From: Streptomyces fildesensis
GTDB taxonomy: Bacteria > Actinomycetota > Actinomycetes > Streptomycetales > Streptomycetaceae
Assembly: GCF_016107395.1 (NCBI RefSeq)
Contig: NZ_JAAIKO010000038.1
Location: 23,081-87,080, forward strand
DNA length: 64,000 nt
Direction of reading: 5' to 3'
The notes beneath the pieces are model-generated. The model did no database searches and was not told the origin of the DNA. It was given only the letters and a program-made list of their open reading frames with translations. Every line of letters starts with the position of its first letter. Position 1 is the first letter of the stretch. Both the position numbers and the translations under genes were made by a program. Below are positions 53,236 to 61,668 of this stretch, in pieces.

Positions 53236-53424
53236 ATGGCACAACAGACGACCGGTTCCGTCCTCAAGGCGGCGACGGACTACCGCCCCGACGGGGACTT
53301 CGACCTCGACGTGTCAACCGTCGGCGCGGTCCCCGTCTTGGGCTCACTGCTGAACGACACGAGCGACAACTGCACGTCCACCTGCGCGTCCGCCTGCTCG
53401 AACAGCACCTGCATCGGCGGCTGA
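53236..53424 (+). CDS. FxLD-family lanthipeptide precursor
   Basis: A 62-residue peptide starting at ATG 53236 with GGAGG seven bases upstream. The leader contains the defining FxLD motif as FDLDV (residues 22-26), preceded by TDYRPDGD. The core (about residues 35-62) holds four cysteines (46, 50, 54, 59) spaced C-x3-C-x3-C-x4-C among nine Ser/Thr residues, ending CIGG: the pattern for several lanthionine rings. Aspartates 41 and 44 lie at the start of the core and are candidate methyltransferase targets. No dehydratase or cyclase gene is present nearby, and sequence just after the stop switches to an RHS-gene remnant. Confidence 0.88.
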   Translation: MAQQTTGSVLKAATDYRPDGDFDLDVSTVGAVPVLGSLLNDTSDNCTSTCASACSNSTCIGG

Positions 53425-53431
53425 CGTGACG

Positions 53432-54019
53432 CCGCCCCGAGGCCGACATTGCCATTGATGCCCGGCAGCGTCAGGTCCGAGGTGTTGACCAGCAGGTTGC
53501 CCGAGCCGACCTCCACCTGTGCGGAAACGTGATCCCCGGCGGAGAACCACAACCGGGTCGCGTTGCCCCGCGCCCCGGCGCCCAGCATGGGCGACACGTG
53601 CGTGTCCGCCAGCGACGTCAGGGCCGAACACACACTGCCCTGACATGCCTGGACTTGCCAGTCGAACTCGGTGTTCAACGGCATCGACGTCGGGATCGTG
53701 TACCGGGCCACTGACCCTGAAGCGACCGTGACGGTGCCGCCGTTGACCAGGTCCCAGGCGCCGTTCGCCGCGTAGGTGCCGGCGAAGAACTTCGCCGTGA
53801 CCTGCCCCCGGCGGGGCTGGACACCGTCGCGGTCAGCACCGGCTTCACACTGTCCACCAACGCCTCGGCTTGCGTGGGCACATCCGGCCCCGCCGCTACC
53901 GCCGGCACCGCCGCAACACCCGCAGCCAGCAACGCTGCGGTCGTCATTCCGCCCACCACAGCCATCCGGCCCGAGCCCGCACTCGGCGAGCGCCCGATCA
54001 TCCGTTTCCTGCGCCCCAC
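53432..54019 (-). pseudogene. 5' end of an RHS-repeat secreted protein, frameshifted and truncated
   Basis: Starting near GTG 54019, the frame gives RRKRMIGRSPSAGSGRMAVV, a signal peptide (GGMTTAALLAAGVAAVPAVA) and QAEALVDSVKPVLTATVSSP. A frameshift near 53810 moves to another frame: VTAKFFAGTYAANGAWDLVN, FDWQVQACQGSVCSALTSLA, HVSPMLGAGARGNATRLWFS, then VEVGSGNLLVNTSDLTLPGI and NVGLGAA, the typical start of RHS/YD-repeat proteins. Similarity stops at about 53432, eight bases after the lanthipeptide stop codon, so several thousand bases of the gene are missing. Confidence 0.7.
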
Positions 54020-54647
54020 GACGTTCCCCACCCTGCATCGGCGCACCCGAACGGCACGCAACTTGAGGATCTTGCAGGATCGTCACACCGGAATGACGGA
54101 TTCCGAACCAACAACTTCTTGCAGTAAGCGCCCTCATTGACCGTCAAATCAAGGATTTTCGCGTATCTTACCTGCGAATACATGTTCCATATGGAAACAT
54201 TCCATTGAAATGCTGACATCGGCCGATGCCAAGCATCACATGTGCCCCTCCCCTCGACGAGGTGACAAGACACATGGCTTGCGGAAGGGAATTGGGGGAA
54301 ACCTAGACCACCTTGGCCTGCCCCGACGATATTTGGCATAGCCCCAGCGCCCGTCCTCATACGGCGCTCGGCGGTCGGACCGACACTCGGTAACGAGGCA
54401 TGCGAGCGCCCGCCCTGGCCGCCTATGCACAGGCCCCCCGGAGCCGGCTGCCACCTCATGCCCCGAGATCCGTCACAGTGCTGCCATGCTGAGTCATCTC
54501 GCCCTCAACCCACCCCACCCCCCGTCGGCCGACACTGGCAACGCAGCTTCGCCCTAGGCGGGGAGGGGCAGCACGGGACCTTCCGACAACACGGTCATCG
54601 TCTCCGGTGTGCGCCTCGCGGTTCGGGGCAGACCTCTGCCAACCGTT
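54020..54647. other. Intergenic region, no gene recognised
   Basis: About 630 bases between the RHS remnant and the small HTH gene. The part at 54130-54210 is AT-rich, consistent with the lost RHS gene's promoter. No convincing reading frame or repeat was found apart from the hairpin next to the HTH gene. Confidence 0.4.
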
Positions 54648-54669
54648 GGAGGTTCCTTAATGAACCTCC
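54648..54669 (+). promoter_or_regulatory. Inverted repeat upstream of small HTH gene
   Basis: GGAGGTTC at 54648-54655 and GAACCTCC at 54662-54669 flank a six-base CTTAAT loop, with further pairing outside via GTTGG and CCAAC. It lies 31 bases before the GTG start of the HTH protein and could be its operator or an RNA hairpin. Confidence 0.5.
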
Positions 54670-54700
54670 GCCAACGACCCATTGGAGAGGGGGACGCGCA

Positions 54701-54916
54701 GTGGCGGGCAAACGACTCATCGGCGCCGCACGCGAAAAGGTCACCACCCAACTCGCCACGGACTACGAGAACGGTGCCTCGATCCGCACGCTGGCCACGC
54801 TCACCGGCCATTCCTACGGATTCATCCACCGCGTGCTCGTAGACGCCGGAGTCACCCTCCGCAGCCGCGGCGGCCCCAACAACCGCTCCCGGCCCGGCCA
54901 GCCCACAACACTCTGA
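54701..54916 (+). CDS. Small actinobacterial helix-turn-helix protein
   Basis: A 71-residue protein starting at GTG 54701 with GGAGAGGGGG upstream. It is almost all helix-turn-helix: AGKRLIGAAREKVTTQLATD, YENGASIRTLATLTGHSYGF, IHRVLVDAGVTLRSRGG. This compact family is widespread in actinomycetes, often beside mobile or biosynthetic DNA; targets are unknown. It ends about 45 bases before the stump of a histidine-kinase gene on the other strand. Confidence 0.8.
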   Translation: MAGKRLIGAAREKVTTQLATDYENGASIRTLATLTGHSYGFIHRVLVDAGVTLRSRGGPNNRSRPGQPTTL

Positions 54917-54960
54917 GCCGTGCACCTCTTGAGGCACCCGTGGGAGGAGGCCAGGCACGG

Positions 54961-55110
54961 CACCTGCGCGGCGGCCCGTGTACGCAGCGTGGCATCCAGC
55001 GAGGAATTCAGGCCCGCGGTCAGCTGCTGAAGAATCAGCAGCCCGGCCGTGGCGATCACCACCGCGGTGCCCGGGGCGAACAGCAGCGCCAGCCGCCACC
55101 GCAAGGGCAT
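54961..55110 (-). pseudogene. N-terminal stump of a histidine kinase
   Basis: The first 50 codons of a sensor kinase: MPLRWRLALLF, a membrane helix (GTAVVIATAGLLILQQL), then TAGLNSSLDATLRTRAAAQV. After about 54961 the sequence stops resembling a kinase. It starts six bases after the response-regulator gene, the usual order for such pairs. Truncated, so non-functional. Confidence 0.7.
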
Positions 55111-55116
55111 GACCGC

Positions 55117-55563
55117 TCACCCACCCGTCTCGGGCTTCGGAACCCGCAGCCGGCATCCGGCTCCGCGAACGGTCTCCAAATGTGCGTCCCCGCCCGGCTC
55201 ATCGATCTTGCGCCGCAGATAGGCCACGTACTGGTCGACGACGTTGGACACCCCGTCGTACGCGAAGGCCCACATATGCTCCAGAATCCTGGTGCGGGTC
55301 AGCACATCGCCCGGATGCCGCAGGAACAGCTCCAGCAGCGCGAACTCATTCGGCGACAGCCGCAACTCCTCCCGCCCGCGCCACACCCTGGGGCCGGCCG
55401 GGTCCAGCCGCAGATCCCCGACGGCAAGGAGCACGGGCCGCTCGCTCGCGCCGCGGCGGACCAGCGCCAGCAGCCGCGCGAACAGCTCCGCGAAACTGAA
55501 CGGCTTGGTCAGGTAGTCATCCGCGCCCGCATCCAGCCCATACACCCGGTCACCGACCGCGTC
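55117..55563 (-). pseudogene. OmpR-type response regulator lacking most of its receiver domain
   Basis: The remaining part starts inside the receiver domain (DAVGDRVYGLDAGADDYLTK with the conserved lysine) and includes the complete winged-helix DNA-binding domain (LSPNEFALLELFLRHPGDV, DGVSNVVDQYVAYLRRKIDE, ETVRGAGCRLRVP). The first 80 or so residues, including the phospho-acceptor aspartate, are missing; similarity ends at about 55563. A product could start at GTG 55545, but it would be an unphosphorylatable DNA-binding fragment. Together with the kinase stump it is a dead two-component system. Confidence 0.75.
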
Positions 55564-55671
55564 GACACCGCCCGGCCGACCCCAGCGACCCCATCCACGA
55601 CCACCCCTTCCTGTTCCCCGTCCCGGCCGGTACCTTCGCGCTCTCCGCTCCAGGGCCCCGTGCCTCGCATC

Positions 55672-58341
55672 TCACGGCTCACGCAGCAGCGCCGTGACCT
55701 CGGTCCGGTTGATTCTGCGCAGCGCCAGCGTGAGGCCGATCGCGGAGATCGCCGGGACCAGGACGCCGAGGGCGGCCAGGGCGCCCCAGGGGACGGTGGC
55801 CAGGGGCGGGGGGAGGGCGAAGAAGAGGCTGAGGACGCGGACCGAGAGGACGCCGAGGCCCAGGCCGACGGGAATGCCGATGACGAGGCTGCCGACCACG
55901 GCGACGGCACCATCGGTGAGGGGACCGGCGAGCGTGCGCGGAGTGTCGGCGCCGACGGTTCGCAGGATGGCGAATTCCTTTCTGCGCTCCATCACCAGGA
56001 ACGCGCCGAGCACGCCGACCCCCAGAGAGGCGATCCCGGCGGACGCGACCGCTTCGATCCGGCTCAGGCCGTCGAGGTTGAGCGCGGTCAGACCCCGCTG
56101 CTGTTGGCGGATGCGCTCGGCAAGCGTGGAGACCGCATAGCCGGCGGTCGAACCGTCGTGCCGCAGCTGGGCCGCGACCTGGGCCGGGTTGTGCCCGGAG
56201 GCCACATGGGCGAGGTAGAAGTCGGCCGGCGGCACCGGGTTGGGCACGGTCGAGGTGCTGATGACCATCTCCGAGAGCGGGTCGGTGGGTGGGAAGGCCC
56301 GGTACACGCCGACCACGTGCAGATCGAGCTGCTGGGACAGGTCCAGGTCGTCGGGGAAGACGGTGACGGGAATCGTGTCGCCCGGGGCCACCCCGAAGTC
56401 GGTGGCGATCTCCTGCGACACGAGCACACCGGACGGCCTGCCGGCCAGTGCGTCGAGCCCGCCGCCGCTGGTGATCTGCGGGGCGATGGCGGTGGCCGAG
56501 CGGTACGAGGCGGGGTCGACCGCCATGATCGTCTTGCGGTCGCTTCCGGCGCGGGCCGGGATCGAGTGGATCGGCGTCACGCCGTGGACGCCGGGTCCCG
56601 GGTGGGGCGGGGGCTGGACGAGTTCGGTGTTCGGGGTCAGCCGCAGGTCGGCGCCGAACGCCGCCCGGGCGTCGGTACGTGTTGCCGTGTGATAGGTGGC
56701 GGCGAACGTCGCCGTCTGGGTCCCGAACGCGACCGCGAGCACGCCGAGAGTCAGGGACACCGAGGCACGCGCGGGACGGCGGCCGAGCCAGCGCAGGGCG
56801 GTCGCCGGCCACGTCGTCAACGGGCGCGGCCGGTCGGGACGGCTGTACCGGGCGAGCAGCCGCAGCAGACCGCGGACGGTGAGCAGGCTGATGCCCAGCC
56901 ACAGCGCGAGCGGTGCCAGCAGTACGTAGAAGGCCAGCGCCAGCGCGGGGCCCTGGACCGGCGCCGGTTTGAGCCCGCCGACGATCACGTTCCCGGCCAG
57001 GATGGCCAGCCCGACGGCCACTGCCACGATGTCCAGGTGCCCGCGGCGCCACAGCGGCGGGCGCGGGGGCGCCAGCAGGCGGCGGTCGGTAACCAGGGCC
57101 GCCTTGCGGCCGGCCCGAATCAAGGGAACGAGGCGGGCGGCCGTGACGACCGTCCCCACCAGGGTGGACAGGGCGACGGCGAGTGCCAGTTGACCCGCGG
57201 GGATCCCGTGCCACACGGCGTGGCCGACGCCACCGGAGACGGCTGCGGCGGCGGCGCCCAGGCCGATGACGGTCCCCACCCCTCCGGCAAGCGTCCCCTG
57301 GCCGACTGCCAGCCGCACCAGGTGGGAGTCCGACGCGCCGCGCAGCCGCAGCAGCGCCTCTTCGCGGCGATGCGCCTCGGCGAGGGCCGAGGCCGCGGCG
57401 AGGCCCAGGGCGGCGGCCACGAGGACGCCCGGGACGCCGAGCAGGAAGAACAGCGTCCTGGCGTTGGTGGCGTCGGTGCCCGCTTCGTGCAGGGGTTCGG
57501 CGGCGTTGTCGGCGACCAGGGCCTGGCCGGGCACCTGCCGCTCCAGCGACCTGCGCAGCTGTCCCGACCATACTTCGGCGGCGCCCGGATCGGTGGGGTA
57601 GGCCCGGTGGTCGACGGCCACATGCGATTCGAGGCTGACCGGTGGCAGCTCCGACAGGCCCGGGTTGGTGATCGAGGTGGCGCCGCCGAGTGCCGTACGG
57701 GCGGCGGGCAGGATCAGGCGCCGGAAGGTGTCGTAGTCCACCATGATCGAGCGGGGAGCTACCACGACGTCACCTTGCACATCGCCCGCGGGGATCGCGA
57801 ACCACGTCGTCGCGTCCCGGAGGTCCGCGCGTCCGGCGACGGGCAGCGACACGCCCAGCGGTTTGACGTCGCCGCGCAGGTCGATCGAGACTCGGGTCGC
57901 CCCCTTGAAGTCGGGCGAGCCCGCGACGGCGTCATTGAGCAGGACGCCTTTGCTCAGGTCGCCGTTGGTGTGCACCCACGGGTGATGCGCCAGGTACGAG
58001 GGCGATACGGCGGACAGCCGTGCGCTCACCCGCCCGGAGGCGCCGGGCGCCGAGACGACCACGTCCGCGCTTCCGAACACATCCGCGCTCTTCACCCCCG
58101 GCACGGTGCTCAGCTGCTTGCTCAGCACCTGCGGATCGATGCCGAGGGAGGTGCCCACGGCCCGCATCTCCACCTGGACCGGCGAGAGCGCGACCCTCGT
58201 CATGACGTGGGAGCTGTCGTCGACGTAGAGCAGGGTCGCGGCGAGCGTCGCCACGGGCAGAGCGACCGCGAGCGCGGCCAGCAGCAGGCGCAGCGGCGCG
58301 CGGCGTACGGTCCGCAGGACCAGCCAGAACATCGCGATCAC
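55672..58341 (-). CDS. FtsX-like ABC transporter permease
   Basis: An 889-residue permease of the MacB/FtsX type with a duplicated architecture: N-terminal membrane helix (LRLLLAALAVALPVATLAAT), a large extracytoplasmic domain, a helix cluster at about residues 290-480, a second extracytoplasmic region with GVLVSQEIATDFGVAPGDTI, and three C-terminal helices (GIASLGVGVLGAFLVMERRK, GSLVIGIPVGLGLGVL, LVPAISAIGLTLALRR). GTG 58341 overlaps the upstream ATPase stop as GTGA. Likely exports or extrudes a lipid, peptide or drug, together with the two ATPases and lipoprotein upstream. Confidence 0.9.
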   Translation of the reverse strand: MIAMFWLVLRTVRRAPLRLLLAALAVALPVATLAATLLYVDDSSHVMTRVALSPVQVEMRAVGTSLGIDPQVLSKQLSTVPGVKSADVFGSADVVVSAPGASGRVSARLSAVSPSYLAHHPWVHTNGDLSKGVLLNDAVAGSPDFKGATRVSIDLRGDVKPLGVSLPVAGRADLRDATTWFAIPAGDVQGDVVVAPRSIMVDYDTFRRLILPAARTALGGATSITNPGLSELPPVSLESHVAVDHRAYPTDPGAAEVWSGQLRRSLERQVPGQALVADNAAEPLHEAGTDATNARTLFFLLGVPGVLVAAALGLAAASALAEAHRREEALLRLRGASDSHLVRLAVGQGTLAGGVGTVIGLGAAAAAVSGGVGHAVWHGIPAGQLALAVALSTLVGTVVTAARLVPLIRAGRKAALVTDRRLLAPPRPPLWRRGHLDIVAVAVGLAILAGNVIVGGLKPAPVQGPALALAFYVLLAPLALWLGISLLTVRGLLRLLARYSRPDRPRPLTTWPATALRWLGRRPARASVSLTLGVLAVAFGTQTATFAATYHTATRTDARAAFGADLRLTPNTELVQPPPHPGPGVHGVTPIHSIPARAGSDRKTIMAVDPASYRSATAIAPQITSGGGLDALAGRPSGVLVSQEIATDFGVAPGDTIPVTVFPDDLDLSQQLDLHVVGVYRAFPPTDPLSEMVISTSTVPNPVPPADFYLAHVASGHNPAQVAAQLRHDGSTAGYAVSTLAERIRQQQRGLTALNLDGLSRIEAVASAGIASLGVGVLGAFLVMERRKEFAILRTVGADTPRTLAGPLTDGAVAVVGSLVIGIPVGLGLGVLSVRVLSLFFALPPPLATVPWGALAALGVLVPAISAIGLTLALRRINRTEVTALLREP

Positions 58342-59327
58342 TCCTCCGTACGGGGCTCGCCGGCCGCGGTGGTCGGGTCGTCGAGGGTCGGGCTTTCGGT
58401 GCTCGGTCCGCGTCCGGTCGGGTCTCCGCCTGGTGGGCTCCCTGCAGTCGGGTTTGCATCGGCCGGGCCTCCGCCGGTCGGGCCTGCATCGGTCCCTGGG
58501 GCGCCGCCGGTCGGGCCTGCACCGGTCCTTGGGACGCCGCCCTCGCCGCCAGGCGCTTCGAGCCGCCCCGAGCGCAGGCGGACGACGGTGTCCGCGTAAC
58601 GGGCGACGGCCGGATCGTGGGTCACCAGCACCACGGCCGCTCCGTGCTCTCTGGCTGCCGCGAGCAGCAGCCGGACGACCGACGCGGCGGTTTCCGAGTC
58701 GAGGCTGCCGGTCGGCTCGTCCGCGAGGACAACGGCCGGATCGTTCACCAGCGCCCGCGCGATGGCCACCCGCTGCTGCTGACCGCCGGAAAGCTGGTCG
58801 GGGAGCTTCGCACCCTCATCCGCCAGGCCCACCCCGCCCAGCGCCCGCGCCACCCGGTCCCGCCGGTCCGGGGCGGGGATTCCGTCCAGGAGCAGCGGCA
58901 CCTCGACGTTCTCGGCGGCCGTGGCCTGCGGCAGCAGGGCCAGACCCTGGACCACGAAGCCGCAGTTGCGCCGCCGGAAGCGGGCACGGTCACTGCCTCG
59001 CAGCGTCTGCCAGTCCACCCCTACGACCCGTACCCGCCCTTCGTGCTGCCGGTCCAGGCCGCCGAGCAGGTGCAGCAGCGTGGTCTTGCCGGCCCCGCTC
59101 GGGCCCGTGACGGCCACCACCTCCCCGGCCGCCACCGTCAGGGACACCCCGTCCAGGCTCTTCAACTCCCGCCGCCCGTCGCGGTGCACACGGGTGAGCT
59201 GGACGGCTTCCACAGCAGGCACAGGCACGGCGGGTACGGGCACAGCAGGCACGGCCCCGGCGGCCAGTCCGTCAGCCGGAGTGTCAGCCGGAGTCCGTGC
59301 CGCGCCCGGCTTCGATGACGATCCCAT
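58338..59327 (-). CDS. ABC transporter ATP-binding protein (LolD/MacB type)
   Basis: A 329-residue ATPase. Walker A GPSGAGKTTLLHLLGG, signature LSGGQQQRVAIARAL, Walker B VVLADEPTGSLD and the switch histidine in LVTHDP are all intact. A proline/valine-rich N-terminal extension (PAVPVPAVPVPAVEAV) and a C-terminal tail of repeated GPTGG-type units are unusual additions. It overlaps the preceding ATPase gene by 44 bases, which may mean a later true start, and the permease by three to four bases. Confidence 0.92.
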   Translation of the reverse strand: MGSSSKPGAARTPADTPADGLAAGAVPAVPVPAVPVPAVEAVQLTRVHRDGRRELKSLDGVSLTVAAGEVVAVTGPSGAGKTTLLHLLGGLDRQHEGRVRVVGVDWQTLRGSDRARFRRRNCGFVVQGLALLPQATAAENVEVPLLLDGIPAPDRRDRVARALGGVGLADEGAKLPDQLSGGQQQRVAIARALVNDPAVVLADEPTGSLDSETAASVVRLLLAAAREHGAAVVLVTHDPAVARYADTVVRLRSGRLEAPGGEGGVPRTGAGPTGGAPGTDAGPTGGGPADANPTAGSPPGGDPTGRGPSTESPTLDDPTTAAGEPRTEE

Positions 59328-60003
59328 CGCGCATCCTCAGCATTCGGTCCGCCCGCTCGGCCACGAGCGGGTTGTGGGTGACGGTCAGAATCGCCGTGCC
59401 CTCACGGGCACGGACGTCGGCCAGCAGGTCGAGCACCTCGCCGGCCGTCTCCTCGTCCAGCTCTCCGGTGACCTCGTCGGTCAGCAGTACGTCGGGGCGG
59501 GGCGCCAGGGCCGCCGCGATCGCCACGCGCTGGGCCTCGCCGCCCGAAAGCTTGCCGATCGGCTGCCGGGCGTGGGCGGACAGGCCCACCCGCGCCAGCA
59601 GTTCGGCAACCCGAGCACGTACCTGCGCGGCCGGCCGCCCGTCCAGACGCAGCGTCAGGGCGACGTTGCCGGCTACGTCGAGCAGGGGATGGAGGTTGTC
59701 CCGCTGGAGGATCATGCCGATGTGGCGGCGACGGCGGAGCGCACGTTCCGCCTGCGGCAGCCGGGTGAGGTCCTCCCCGCGGATCAGCACCCGGCCGCCG
59801 CTGGGTTCGAGCAGACCCCCCAGGACATGGATCAGCGTGCTCTTGCCGCTGCCCGAGGGGCCCATCAGGCTGGTCCAGGCACCCTCGGGCAGGCTGATCT
59901 CCGCTCCGCGCAACGCCACGGTCTCCACGTCGCGCTCGCGGTAGATGAGATACAGCCCGTCGGCCTCGATGGCGAGGGCGGCGTGGGTGGCGGGCGCGGA
60001 CAT
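59284..60003 (-). CDS. ABC transporter ATP-binding protein
   Basis: A 239-residue ATPase with Walker A GPSGSGKSTLIHVLGG, signature LSGGEAQRVAIAAAL, Walker B VLLTDEVTGELD and H in LTVTHNP. The Walker B glutamate is followed by V-T-G rather than P-T-S, a mild variation. It begins where the lipoprotein gene ends (overlapping TGATG). Two different ATPases serving one permease suggests a heterodimeric exporter. Confidence 0.92.
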   Translation of the reverse strand: MSAPATHAALAIEADGLYLIYRERDVETVALRGAEISLPEGAWTSLMGPSGSGKSTLIHVLGGLLEPSGGRVLIRGEDLTRLPQAERALRRRRHIGMILQRDNLHPLLDVAGNVALTLRLDGRPAAQVRARVAELLARVGLSAHARQPIGKLSGGEAQRVAIAAALAPRPDVLLTDEVTGELDEETAGEVLDLLADVRAREGTAILTVTHNPLVAERADRMLRMRDGIVIEAGRGTDSG

Positions 60004-60788
60004 CAGCCGTACCTCACCAGGTCGATCACCTCGTGGTGGCCGCTGCGGACACGCTCGGAGTGGATCATGCCGACACCGGACGCGTACGACTTGTGGTCGG
60101 ACTTGTCGGGGTTGAGCGGATCGGTGTCATTGGTGACGACCACGTTGTGGAACGTCCCCACCGGCACCTTCACCGTTGCCGTGGTCTGCAGCACCTTCGC
60201 GGTGTCCTCGGCCTGGCCTGGCCGGTACTCCTGGCGGTAGCTGTCGCCCGGCTTCGGGTGGGCCTTCATGATGATGCCCGGCTGGGCGGAGTCCACTCCG
60301 GCCTCCCATGTTCCGTGGGTACTGCTGATCTGGCCGTTGACGTACTCCGCGGTCGCCTCGCCGAAGTACCAGACATCTCCGGTCGAGGACTGCGCGTACC
60401 AGTCGGTGGTCTTCTCCACGAGCGCCCCGTTGCTGGTGACGGTGTCCCTGACGACCTGGCAGCGCACGCCCATGATCGTCCGGATCTCGGAGCTGATGAC
60501 CACCTCGTCGCGCTGCGGCTGACCGTCGCGCGTGCCCTGATAGACGTCGGTCGTGTTCGGGCGCAGCGGGAAGTACGGGTTGGTGACGTGGGAGGTGAAG
60601 GCCGACGGAACGATCGTCGGGTGGTACGCCGGGTCGGCGGGAGTGGTCGGCGAGGCCGGTGAGGTGGCCGACGGGAGAGTGGTGCTGGACGACTGCGACG
60701 AGCCGCTCGAACCGCACGCGCCGAGGACGAGGGTGGTGCCGAGTACGACGGCGGCCAGCGCCGGCGGAGTGGCTTTGCGGGTGGTCAT
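60003..60788 (-). CDS. Secreted lipoprotein of the exporter operon
   Basis: A 261-residue lipoprotein. ATG 60788 is chosen, with a purine-rich site upstream. The lipobox is VLGACGSSG, preceded by a hydrophobic signal, then a Ser/Thr/Pro linker. The globular part starts NPYFPLRPNTTDVYQGTRDG and includes VRDTVTSNGALVEKTTDWYA and HPKPGDSYRQEYRPGQAED. I do not know its family. As the first gene of the operon it may be a substrate-binding or sensing partner of the transporter. Confidence 0.85.
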   Translation of the reverse strand: MTTRKATPPALAAVVLGTTLVLGACGSSGSSQSSSTTLPSATSPASPTTPADPAYHPTIVPSAFTSHVTNPYFPLRPNTTDVYQGTRDGQPQRDEVVISSEIRTIMGVRCQVVRDTVTSNGALVEKTTDWYAQSSTGDVWYFGEATAEYVNGQISSTHGTWEAGVDSAQPGIIMKAHPKPGDSYRQEYRPGQAEDTAKVLQTTATVKVPVGTFHNVVVTNDTDPLNPDKSDHKSYASGVGMIHSERVRSGHHEVIDLVRYG

Positions 60789-60963
60789 GGCCCCTCCCTG
60801 GGGATGAGGTGGATCCACATCGTGTGCAGGGACGGGTAAGGGACGATTAAGAGGCGCGGCGCTTTCTGCGGACGCCCAGGACAGCGCCCGTGACCGGCCG
60901 GGACGGGCTCTTGCCGTTCTCTTACCGAGGGTGCCTACGGTCGGTGCCAGGTAGGGTGGAGGT

Positions 60964-61665
60964 GTGGCGGTGGCAGCTCAGCGGTCCGGCCGGGTGCTCG
61001 TCGTGGAGGACGAGACAGCCCTTGCCACGGCGCTGGCCGAGGGACTGCGGCAGGACGGCTTCAGCGTCGAGACGGTGGGCGACGGACTGGTCGCATGGGA
61101 CCGGCTGCTGCACCACTCGTACGACTTGGTCCTGCTCGATCTGATGCTTCCGGGGCTCGGCGGCCTCACCTTGTGCGCAAGGCTGCGCGACGCGGGGGTG
61201 ACCACACCGGTGCTGGTGCTCACCGCCCGTACCGCGGAACGCGACCAGCTGCGCGCCTTCGACACCGGGGCCGATGACTTCCTGGCCAAGCCGTTCTCGT
61301 ACCGGGTGCTGCTGGCCCGGATCCGGGCGCTGACCCGCCGCTCGACCGCGGCCGACGCGCACCTGCTGGTGGCCGGTGACCTCGTGCTCGACCGCGGCGC
61401 GCGCCGCTGCCGGCGAGGCGCGGTCGACATCGAGCTGACGCCGCGGGAGTTCGCCCTGCTGGAGCTGCTCATGGCCCGCGCCGGGCACACGGTCGGCAGG
61501 CGCGCGGCGCTGGACGAGGTGTGGGACTTCGCCCTCGACGACGAGTCGAAGGTGCTGGACGTCTACATCGGGTACCTACGCCGGAAGGTGGACCTGCCCT
61601 TCGCCCGGCACACGGTCCAGACGGTGCGCGGGGTTGGTTACCGGCTCGATCCCAAAGGCGGTTAG
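60964..61665 (+). CDS. OmpR-family response regulator
   Basis: A 233-residue response regulator starting at GTG 60964 with GGTGGAGG in front. The receiver domain has the acidic pocket VVEDE, the phospho-acceptor D59 in VLLDLMLPG and K in LAKPFSY. The winged helix reads LTPREFALLELLMARAGHTV and VLDVYIGYLRRKVDLPF. It is divergent from the lipoprotein/ABC operon with 175 bases between, so it most likely controls it. The kinase gene follows after three bases. Confidence 0.95.
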   Translation: MAVAAQRSGRVLVVEDETALATALAEGLRQDGFSVETVGDGLVAWDRLLHHSYDLVLLDLMLPGLGGLTLCARLRDAGVTTPVLVLTARTAERDQLRAFDTGADDFLAKPFSYRVLLARIRALTRRSTAADAHLLVAGDLVLDRGARRCRRGAVDIELTPREFALLELLMARAGHTVGRRAALDEVWDFALDDESKVLDVYIGYLRRKVDLPFARHTVQTVRGVGYRLDPKGG

Positions 61666-61668
61666 CCG

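Noticed and set aside
54682..58599. 1305-codon plus-strand frame opposite the FtsX permease and ATPase
   Set aside because: Composition is dominated by R, G, Q and H with no domain signal; the minus-strand genes have clear motifs and ordered overlaps.
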